Origin: JAMXLO01 sp963791495
GTDB taxonomy: Bacteria; Pseudomonadota; Alphaproteobacteria; Acetobacterales; Acetobacteraceae
Reading direction: 5' to 3'
Length of the DNA stretch: 64,000 nt
NCBI GenBank assembly: GCA_963791495.1
Contig: CAWBST010000021.1
Coordinates: forward strand, 310,001 to 374,000
Shown in pieces: positions 1 to 7,128 of the stretch. Positions within the stretch are counted from its first letter, which is position 1, and each line of letters begins with the position of its first letter. The notes beneath the pieces are model-generated. The model was not told where the DNA came from. It saw nothing but the letters and a program-made list of their open reading frames with translations, and ran no database searches. A program made the translations under genes and the position numbers.

Positions 1-97
1 TGCGACGGCCGGGGCGTTCTGCGCCGGAGCCGATCACGCCGCGGCAGTGCGGCTCCGCCCTTCACCGTGAGCTTCCGCTGGGCCAATGCTTTTCCGC

Positions 98-278
98 TCA
101 ATGGATCGTCGCGAAACTGAGACCCTTCTCAGCCACCATCTCCACCGCTGTCTCCACGTCATCGACCGCAATAAGGGGGATTCCGTCGGCGCGGTAGAGC
201 ACAAAGGCCACCTCGCCGTCATGCAAACCGGCCTTCAGGTAGGCGTGTGCCGAGCTGAAGCAATTGTTCAACGGTCAT
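98..278 (-). pseudogene. DUF1150-like small protein, frameshifted
   Basis: Reading from the ATG at 278 gives MTVEQLLQLG; the frame then has to shift near position 250 to continue as AYLKAGLHDGEVAFVLYRAD and end in FATIH at 98. The 'ADG-x-P-L-I-A-V' core and the terminal histidine resemble DUF1150 proteins of alphaproteobacteria (about 60-80 residues, function unknown). The ATG overlaps the stop of the upstream small ORF (ATGA), suggesting translational coupling. The one-base shift is either an assembly error or real decay. Family assignment is by eye. Confidence 0.45.
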
Positions 279-478
279 CTGGCACAGCGCGTGGAATTGA
301 GGTGATGGCCGGTTTGGTCACGGCGTTGATCATCTGCGGCTTCCTCGCCATCAGCCTGGGCGAGTGAACATTCGATTGCCTGCGCGATACGCTGCTGATC
401 CCCGACGGTGAGGTCGTGGCCGTCGAAGATCACGCGTGTCACACGATGCGGCTCGATCAGGATGGCGGTTACTGACAT
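275..478 (-). CDS. hypothetical 67-residue protein
   Basis: Short ORF beginning MSVTAILIEPHRVTRVIFDG, with a hydrophobic/acidic N-terminal half typical of a real small protein. The C-terminal third is low-complexity and rich in D, Q and R, so its reading frame is less certain. The stop codon overlaps the start of the next small gene by ATGA, the best evidence that it is translated. No family recognised. Confidence 0.4.
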   Translation of the reverse strand: MSVTAILIEPHRVTRVIFDGHDLTVGDQQRIAQAIECSLAQADGEEAADDQRRDQTGHHLNSTRCAR

Positions 479-717
479 AGCCGGACAATATCATAACGGA
501 GTCGATCCAACTACAAGAAATGTCGGCGTGCATTGAGCCGCGAGCACTCCAGGGCCGTTTTCCGGCTTCCGCCGGCCATTTGACAGGCTTGTTCGCCGCG
601 GAGCGGCCCGCCCTGGCAGCGCTACTAGGGCGAGGTCGGGCAGCCTGCTGCCTCAGGCTGGGCGCGATGGCGCCGATGATCGGTAACGACTGCCGGCGCT
701 CGCATGAGTGTGGCTAA

Positions 718-1320
718 TCAGCTGCTCTGCGCCGCCTGCTGCTGCAGGGCGTTAATCAGCGCATCGACGCTTTTGTGCGCCAGAAAGGATGCATAGTCGC
801 TGCGTTGGGTGAGCCGAAACGAGGTGCCGGCGGCAATGACATCCATGATCTTCGGGTTGCTGTCCGGACCGCTGACCGCCCAGTCGACATCGGTTGGCGG
901 GTTGTTCGGCCGCTCCACCACCGAAGAGACGATCTCGTCCTCGTCCTGCCGGCGGCTGCGACCGACGGTGAACTTGACGCCCTGATACTCACCCAGCTTC
1001 GCCATGATGTTTGACACCAGGACCTGGTGGAACAGCATCACGAAGCGCTGCTGCTGCTGCGGCGAGGCCTGGCGCCAGAAGCGGCCGAGGCAGAACTGCG
1101 CCACCCCGTCTACATCGACCGCTGAGTCGATGATCTGGGTGAGCACACGGCGCTTGTCCTGGGTCGAGCCCGGACCATTGATCACCGCGACAAGCTTGTC
1201 ACCGATGTTCTTGACGAAAGCTGCTGCGCGCGACGCAGCCTGTGCCCCTATCCCGGGGGTCAACCCGCAGAAGAGCACCAGGCCTGCGCCCAGGCTGATG
1301 AATTGGCGTCTTTTCGACAT
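718..1320 (-). CDS. MlaC-like phospholipid-binding protein (orphan copy)
   Basis: A 200-residue exported protein of the MlaC/Ttg2D family (Tol_Tol_Ttg2, PF05494), the periplasmic carrier that moves phospholipids between outer-membrane MlaA and the inner-membrane MlaFEDB transporter. I start it at the ATG at 1320 (MSKRRQF), because the open frame upstream of it is not protein-like and a signal peptide (KRRQ followed by a hydrophobic core) follows at once. Family features are the VDVDGVAQFCLGRFWRQASP stretch, the FHQVLVSNI segment and the C-terminal LTQRSDYASFL. It closely resembles the second MlaC at 56424-57041 (both contain VERPNNPPT), but has no mlaA next to it. Its neighbours are unrelated, so it may be a duplicate or serve another lipid route. 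Confidence 0.85.
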   Translation of the reverse strand: MSKRRQFISLGAGLVLFCGLTPGIGAQAASRAAAFVKNIGDKLVAVINGPGSTQDKRRVLTQIIDSAVDVDGVAQFCLGRFWRQASPQQQQRFVMLFHQVLVSNIMAKLGEYQGVKFTVGRSRRQDEDEIVSSVVERPNNPPTDVDWAVSGPDSNPKIMDVIAAGTSFRLTQRSDYASFLAHKSVDALINALQQQAAQSS

Positions 1321-1565
1321 TCCGATCTCATTCTCCCAATCGATGGGCTGCGGGTTCCGGTTGGTGCCAGAACTGCAACCAGACCGGAATGGTTGCCCGG
1401 TCATGCTTGGCGATGCTGGACGTAGGACGGCAGCCGCGAGCATCTCTACAGCTTTCGTGGCTCAGTCCCCCTACAGCAGGCGCCTTGATGCAGGTGGCGT
1501 TGCGGCGAGGCGCATACTTGGCACAAAGCCGTGTGGCTGGCGGGCTTGGTCGAGCCCCCGACCTT

Positions 1566-1889
1566 TCATTCTCGCTGCTCGGTGCGGTGCTGCTCGATGA
1601 CTTCTGGCTCCTGGTCGTCGAGCGTGGACAGCGAGCTTCGTGCCCTCCCTTCCACTCGCAGTAACTCGTCCAGCTTGGCATGGATCGCCTGCGTATCGCG
1701 GTGCTCCGCACGTTGAATGAACAAAGTCATCAGCCACGTAGCCAGGGTGGCGCCCCCATGCCAGTCGAAGCTCCTGTAATCGAGGACCACCCAGGCCATC
1801 ACATAGCCGGCGAACACGACAAAAGCCGCTGGGCGCGCCATGAGCACGCCAAAGTGGGTCAGGATCGGGGCGACGTATCGGACCACCAT
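1566..1889 (-). CDS. low-affinity iron permease family protein
   Basis: A 107-residue membrane protein. Two hydrophobic segments (about residues 18-36 and 45-60) are followed by QRAEHRDTQAIHAKLDELLR, which is the signature of the low-affinity iron permease family (PF04120). The C-terminus is charged and cytosolic-looking. Bacterial members are mostly uncharacterised despite the name, so iron transport is not established here. The start at 1889 is preceded by GGGACAG. It is slightly shorter than usual members (about 120-150 residues), and no iron-uptake genes sit nearby. Confidence 0.75.
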   Translation of the reverse strand: MVVRYVAPILTHFGVLMARPAAFVVFAGYVMAWVVLDYRSFDWHGGATLATWLMTLFIQRAEHRDTQAIHAKLDELLRVEGRARSSLSTLDDQEPEVIEQHRTEQRE

Positions 1890-2331
1890 GCGATGCTGTC
1901 CCTTTAGATCGGGCGGCCTATTCCGCCGTCGCCACTGACAACGCGGTCGACCTTAATGTCGTCTCTTCCTCGGTGCGTGCTTCGGCGGCTTGGCCCATGT
2001 GTAAGTCCAAAAATCTCGGCCGGAACGAATGGGTCGTTCGAGCGGGCTTTTCGGGTTGCGCGGAGCTGGTGGGTTCAAGAGATAATCTTCCTGATCCAAC
2101 GCTCGCCGCAGCACTCGGCATTGAGCAAGGGAACGGGCCGGTCGGAACCACCTGATCGGCGTCGCCGATCGCGCTCGTAAGGAGTCTACGCGGTATTTGC
2201 AGCGGTCACGATCCGTTGCATTCGGGCGGGCTCGAGACAACGTGGGCATCCGCGGCACAAATTGGCCTTTTTCATCCCCCGTCTTCCTCGGTGGCAGCGG
2301 CGCTCAGCTTATCCACGATTTGCCGAGACCA
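1890..2331. other. no gene recognised
   Basis: About 440 bases upstream of the sigma-factor remnant. Short ORFs exist on both strands, but none has protein-like composition or a recognisable motif. It probably holds the promoters for the divergent flanking genes. Confidence 0.4.
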
Positions 2332-2822
2332 ATGACAGCCTCCCGGGAATTCCAGAATCAACTCACCGATTTCCTGCCGAAAATGAGGATTTGGACAATG
2401 ACCCTGACACGCAACCGCACAGCTGCAGAAGTTCTCGTGCAGGAAGTTGCAATGAAGGTGCTTATGGCATGCGACTCCTATCTATGTTCCAGGCACAAAT
2501 TCTTCGGCCTGGGTCCACCAGCATTATGGTCAACCAGTTCATCACCAATGTGCGGCGGCAGCACAAATGCAACGACATCGATCAAATTCCCGAGGTGGGG
2601 ATGCGTGGTGCCCAGGAGGACCAGACCGATCTTCGTGAACTCAACCTCGCTTTTTCAGCGCCTACCGGAGGATCAAAGGGATGCACTTCGTTTGATCGCG
2701 GTTGAAGAGCGGAGCTATGAGGAAGTGTCCGATACGACCGGCTGCGCGATAGGAACTCTGAAGAGCCGGGTGCACCGGGCTGAGGTCAGCTATGTCCGGC
2801 GAGACCAGGGCGGCCGCCTGAG
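2332..2822 (+). pseudogene. ECF sigma factor (EcfG-like), two frameshifts
   Basis: The segments TRNRTAAEVLVQEVAMKVL, IMVNQFITNVRRQHK and QRLPEDQRDALRLIAVEERS read in different frames and together make an ECF sigma-70 factor: region 2 at the start, then region 4 with LPEDQRDAL and a helix-turn-helix ending in GTLKSRVHRAE. At least two indels (near 2510 and 2660) break the frame. Spacing and sequence resemble general-stress-response sigma factors of the EcfG type, which fits the DUF1328 gene just downstream, but no NepR/PhyR partner is seen. The 3' end is set by a stop reached in a shifted frame and is approximate. Confidence 0.65.
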
Positions 2823-2938
2823 GCGAAGACCGCGGGGGCCGAGTGAGCAAGCAGAGGCCCCTCACTGTCAGACCGACCAAGGTCGCAGCAATATGGTTGG
2901 TCCGAACCGGGGCCGGAACGTGAGAGGGAAAGAATGCA

Positions 2939-3112
2939 ATGCTGAAATGGGCTCTGATTTTTTTCGTGATTTCCCTGGTCGCCGGTTTCTTCGGCTTCTC
3001 GGGCCTTTCGGCTGCAACGGCCGGGATAGCGAAGATCCTGTTTTTCGTGGCGCTCGTTATCGTCGTGATCTTTCTTTTGTTGGCCCTCTTCGCTGGTCAG
3101 GCCATTCTCTAA
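2939..3112 (+). CDS. DUF1328 small membrane protein
   Basis: A 57-residue protein beginning MLKWALIFFVISLVAGFFGF and containing AGIAKILFF, the hallmark of DUF1328 (YtjA-like). Two membrane helices are joined by the short FSGLSAATAG turn. GAGAGGGAAAG lies just upstream of the ATG as a ribosome-binding site. These proteins are often stress-induced in proteobacteria, and the adjacent ECF sigma remnant suggests this one may once have been under its control. Function unknown. Confidence 0.88.
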   Translation: MLKWALIFFVISLVAGFFGFSGLSAATAGIAKILFFVALVIVVIFLLLALFAGQAIL

Positions 3113-3196
3113 CGATGGGTATTGATCTGCCGTCCCGGTCCCTCCGCTCTGGAGGCCCCGTTGTGTGCATGGTGCAGGGTGCAACCGACGGAGGCG

Positions 3197-3216
3197 GGCA
3201 CGGCTGAGGCCGTGCC
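3197..3216 (+). terminator. hairpin after DUF1328 gene
   Basis: Perfect 8-bp stem GGCACGGC / GCCGTGCC around a TGAG loop, 85 bases after the DUF1328 stop. There is no following T-run, so factor-independent termination is uncertain; it could simply be a stable hairpin. Confidence 0.35.
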
Positions 3217-3392
3217 GGCAGCTTGGCGTTTGCGCCACATGGCCTGGTCCAGCTGCGACTGCCTACCATTAACGCCACTCAGACCAGCATCGCTCAGGTC
3301 AGGAAAGCACCGCGAGGGCGGCACTGCCTAGCCACAGTTGCGACAGAGACGGAAACCAGTCTGGAGATGGCGTTTATCGGACGGGGGCAGCG

Positions 3393-4151
3393 ATGCGGGG
3401 TCGCCGGATTGCACTATCGCTGCCGCGCCGGCTGCTCACCGACCTGTCGCACCTTTCGCGTGGGTTTCCGCGGGCAACGCTGGTGACCCGGATCAATGTC
3501 GCCGCCCTGGTGGAACCGCGCGACATGGCGCGCATTCCCTGGCCGGTGGTGTTCGCCAAGGCCTACGCACTGGTCGCGGCTGGGTCGCCGCCGTTGCGCC
3601 GGGTCTATGTCAAGCTGCCCTGGCCGCACCTGTATGAACTGCCGCAGAGCGTGGCCAGCATCATCGTCGAGCGCGATTGGCCGCACGATGGCGACAGCGG
3701 CGAGAAGGCGCTGTTCCTCGGCCGGCTGAAGGCCCCCGATACCGCCACCCTGCCCGACCTGGCGGCGCGCATGCTGGCGCACAAGACTGCGCCGATCGAC
3801 AGCATTGCCGATTTCCGCCGCGCTGTTGCGATCGCCCGGCTGCCACTGCCGCTGCGCCGACTGCTGGTCTGGCTCAGCCTCAATATCGGCCGGCAGGTGC
3901 CGAACTTCATGGGCAGCTTCGCAGTCTCCGCGCTGGGTTCGCACGGGGCGTCGATCGTCGACACCATTCCGGTCTGGTCGAGCTTCCTTAACTACGGCCC
4001 GATCGCGCCGGATGGGGGAGTGGATGTCTACCTCTCGGTCGACCACCGGGTGATCGATGGCGGGCCGGCGGCCCGCGCCATCCGGGCACTGGAGGCCGCG
4101 CTGAACGGCCCTGTGTTGGACGAATTGCGGACGCTGGCCAGCGCGAGCTGA
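3393..4151 (+). CDS. 2-oxoacid dehydrogenase acyltransferase-like protein
   Basis: A 252-residue protein related to the catalytic domain of E2 acyltransferases and chloramphenicol acetyltransferase (PF00198 fold). The clearest motif is DHRVIDGGPAARAI near the C-terminus, carrying the catalytic His and following Asp (H-R-x-x-D-G). MGSFAVSALGSHG matches the strand that precedes it in E2 proteins. There is no lipoyl or E1/E3-binding domain, so it is a free-standing acyltransferase-type protein and not a pyruvate dehydrogenase subunit. The start is supported by a G-rich site (GGGGGCAGCG) before the ATG. Substrate unknown. Confidence 0.72.
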   Translation: MRGRRIALSLPRRLLTDLSHLSRGFPRATLVTRINVAALVEPRDMARIPWPVVFAKAYALVAAGSPPLRRVYVKLPWPHLYELPQSVASIIVERDWPHDGDSGEKALFLGRLKAPDTATLPDLAARMLAHKTAPIDSIADFRRAVAIARLPLPLRRLLVWLSLNIGRQVPNFMGSFAVSALGSHGASIVDTIPVWSSFLNYGPIAPDGGVDVYLSVDHRVIDGGPAARAIRALEAALNGPVLDELRTLASAS

Positions 4152-4214
4152 GGCGGCGGGGAGAGCTGGGAAGGAGAAAGTCAGGGTTAGTCGGCCGCCT
4201 CAGACGCCGTTAGG

Positions 4215-4475
4215 TCAGTCGCAAAGCTGCACGTCGAGGACATACCAGCACTTGCGGCCGGCGGGCGGTGCGGGATGCTCATCGGCGACCCGCGAGATGC
4301 CATATCCGTCGGCCTGCCAGTGACCTGCCGGGGCGCTGTAGGACGCCAGGAACTGCGCCTCGGCCTTCGAAGCGTTGTGCCCATTGACGATGTAGTCCTG
4401 GGCGTAACCGACCGCAGGAGCGAATACGTTCAGAGCTGCTGTGGCGATCACTAGCGCCAGAAATTTGCTCTTCAT
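4215..4475 (-). CDS. small exported protein of unknown function
   Basis: An 86-residue protein starting MKSKFLALVIATAALNVFAP with a clear signal peptide cleaved after about residue 25 (VGYAQ). The mature part is short and ends in GRKCWYVLDVQLCD, whose two cysteines could form a disulphide. An upstream in-frame ATG at 4520 would spoil the signal peptide, so 4475 is preferred. It converges with the acyltransferase-like gene. No family recognised. Confidence 0.65.
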   Translation of the reverse strand: MKSKFLALVIATAALNVFAPAVGYAQDYIVNGHNASKAEAQFLASYSAPAGHWQADGYGISRVADEHPAPPAGRKCWYVLDVQLCD

Positions 4476-4639
4476 GGCTCGCTCCGTTCCCCGCGCCCCC
4501 GATGGGCATTGCCGACGCAACAGAGAATGACGGGGAAGATGCCGTGACCCCGATGAAATGCTTCACGGCACAGGACCGAGCCAAGCTCGACCGCCGAGCA
4601 GTCATCCTGGCACGCGAGACGGTGCAGAGTCGAGACGGT

Positions 4640-4847
4640 GCAGACATGGCTGGCGGCGGTGGAGATAGGCTCGGCTACACCATTCGCGCGGGCCTCTATC
4701 CGGCGGCGTTCGCCTCACCAGCGCGGCCGAGCCAGGCGCCTCCGCGGTAAAGAACACAGGTGTCCCGGCACAAGAGCATTGACACGTTGCGCGGCTACGT
4801 GCGGGGCGCCGACCTATTCCGGGAGCAGGCAGGGGCGGCGTTCCTGA
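4640..4847 (+). pseudogene. tyrosine recombinase (integrase) C-terminal remnant
   Basis: RHKSIDTLRGYVRGADLFRE followed by QAGAAFL and a stop is the C-terminal end of phage-type integrases, with the catalytic Tyr in RGYVR. A frame-shifted RAGLYPAAFASPA just upstream is the remains of the HSLRAG box. The catalytic domain upstream is missing. It marks an old integrative element with no other recognisable genes nearby. Confidence 0.65.
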
Positions 4848-4849
4848 GC

Positions 4850-5168
4850 AACGGCCTTGGCCGTATGGGGCACCGACAGCGATGTGCTGTCGGAGGGGCA
4901 GGCTCGACGCATGGTAGAAACACTGCCGAAGGGCGAGTTGCTGTCGATCTCAGGCGTCGGGCATGCGCCGAGCCTGGTTGAACCGACCTCCCTCGTCGGT
5001 CTCGAACGTTTTCTCGGCGGGGTCCTAACCCGCATTTCTCACGCTGAGGAAGCCAGGCTGATCGGCGGACGAGGGGAAGAGTTGGCGAGCTGGCGGTGCA
5101 GCGGCCTCGAAGGGAAGCGGCATAGTATGGACGAGGGCGTTTGGCGGAATGCGCCGCGAAGCTGCTGA
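4850..5168 (+). pseudogene. alpha/beta hydrolase C-terminal remnant
   Basis: The frame reads VWGTDSDVLSEGQARRMVET and then GELLSISGVGHAPSLVEP. This is the last part of an alpha/beta hydrolase: the Asp-containing loop followed by the catalytic His in GVGHAPSL. The nucleophile-elbow half is absent. The remnant abuts the integrase fragment, so the upstream part was probably lost in a recombination event. Confidence 0.6.
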
Positions 5169-5204
5169 GCGTATCGATGTTGCCTGTGCGGTGTCTGTTT
5201 CGTG

Positions 5205-6618
5205 TCAGGCTACGGCATTGCGTAATCGGACATGGGCCAGGGCGAATTCGTTCTGCCAAGGACAGGCGGAAGCCATGGCGAACTTGATGCGCCGCACGCT
5301 GACGCGCACCAGGGCACCGAGTTTCAGCAGTTTGAGGCGGATGGTGCCGCAGGTGGCATCGGCGAACTGCGTATGCACCAAGCCGATGCGCCGCAGCGCG
5401 CAGAGCAGGACGTAAGCCATGGCAGCGAACCACGGGCGGAGCTGGTTTGCACGCATGGTGGCGGCTGAGGTGCGATCCGCGAACAGATCGAGCTGGCACT
5501 CCTTGATCCGGTTCTCCATCTCGCCGCGGGCGCAGTAGATCGTCTCATAGAGGTATTGGGCAGCAACCTCACTCGACTTGAGCGAGGTGACAACGAAGCG
5601 GGGATTGGCCTCAGCGCGGGTGACTTCCGCCTTGCCGATGACGCGGCGGTTGCGGCTCCAGCTATCGAGCGTCGACCAGATGAAGTCCTTGAAGCGGCGT
5701 GCCGCCCTGCCGGTCCGCAGACTGTCCAGGGCGGCCAGCATCATCTCGTCCTTGATCGCCGCTTCCAGCCGTTCGTTGCGTGCCAGTCCGAACAGGAAGT
5801 CGACGCGATTGGCCTCGCACCACGCCATCAGCGCCTCACGGGCAAAGCCGAAATCACCGCGCAGCAGGATGCGTGTCCGTGGCCAGCGGCGGCGGATCTG
5901 GGCCACGATCCGCGCAACCTCATCAATCGCTCCAGCCGCGCCATCGATGTTGGAGCGTCGCAGCCTGGCCACCAGCAGATGCCGGCCGCAGAAGATGTAG
6001 AGCGGCAGATAGCAGTAACAGTCCCCCGGGTCCGGCTTCGCCGGCCCGAGGACAGGCTCCATAGCCGTGGAAGAACCGGCCTTCCTGATGTCCATGCAGC
6101 GGATCGTCCGTCGCGTCGAGGTCGAGAATGATCTGCTCTGGCGGGCGTCGATGCGCCTCCAGGAACACCTCGACAAACAACCGCTCGATCGCCGTCGGAT
6201 CGTGGCTCACTTTATGATACCGCGTCGCGGTTGGCCGGCTCAGTTCCAACCGGTTCAGCGTCGACTTGCCCGCCAGCGGCGCGCAATCCGACCGCTTCGC
6301 CGAGAGCTTGCCCGCGAGAACCGCCAGCACTGGATCGTGCCGCAGTTCGTCATGATCGTTCAGGTCCTCGTAGCCCAACGCGATGCCGGCCACCCGTTGC
6401 AGCACCAGCGTATCGACCGCGTGCTCGATCAGTTCTGGCGTCCGTGCGTCGGTGAAGCACGCGGCAAACCGCTCGGTCAGCCGGATCGCACGGTCCGTCT
6501 CGCCCAGCAGCAACGCACCCGCATCGGAGGTGATCGCGCCGCCGTCGAAGCCCGCCACCACCTGACGGCCTTCAACAGGTGCAAATTCAAACAACGTCGC
6601 GCTACACTCTGTCAGCAC
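5205..6618 (-). pseudogene. IS1380-family transposase, disrupted by a palindromic insert
   Basis: A DDE transposase with VVAGFDGGAITSDAGALLL, LDLDATDDPLHGHQEGRFFH and, in a second frame, DCYCYLPLYIFCGRHLLVA, as in IS1380 elements. A GTG at 6618 is the likely start; family members begin similarly before ECSA. The frame is broken because about 37 bases (6024-6060) have been inserted between FFHGY and DCYCY; the rest is intact to 5205. Terminal inverted repeats were not resolved. The element must now be immobile unless supplied in trans. Confidence 0.82.
6024..6060. repeat. short palindromic insert inside the IS1380 transposase
   Basis: A 37-base GC-rich sequence centred on the palindrome CCGGCTTCGCCGG, absent from IS1380 transposases as I know them. 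On the coding strand it reads AGCCTGTCC and ends in CCCGGGG, the same outer sequence as the palindromes at 17712, 28561 and 41351. Its length is not a multiple of three, which explains the frame break. Confidence 0.65.
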
Positions 6619-7128
6619 CGGGGAAATCCTCCGCTTCGTCTCAAGTCTTTGTCGCAGAAGAACTTTCGCCAATTCAGAGCCTCGGTGCACCGAATATGTG
6701 TGAGAATTGCGGGCTAGCACATACGGGCGGCTAGCAACCACAGGTGGCAGCGATCTGGCGCAGCGTGCTTCCGACGGAGGCATCGAATGACCCGGACGAC
6801 TGCGCGGGCATGGCGCGTCTGGGTGACCGAGTAACGGTGCTGGTGTCTGACGCCCCGCGGCGATTAGAGCAGGGCCAAACTCAACGCCACCAGGACCGCA
6901 AAATCCCCTACAAGCCCACAAGCAAGCTGGTGCTGACCATCCGGGCCGGTGTGGCAACGCAGATCGGTGGACGCGGCTAGCGCTTGGCGCTGTGAGGAGC
7001 TCGCCATCTTCATCGCGGCGCGGTGAAGGGCGCCGCCGATCCGCCGATTGCCCCCATTGACAACCTGTGGTGGCCCGTGCCGATCACGGCATGATCCGCC
7101 CCAGAGGTCGGTCCCGACGAGGTCAGCA
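6619..7128. other. no gene recognised
   Basis: About 500 bases between the IS1380 transposase start and the histidine kinase start. It should contain the IS end and the kinase promoter. No convincing ORF or RNA seen. Confidence 0.35.
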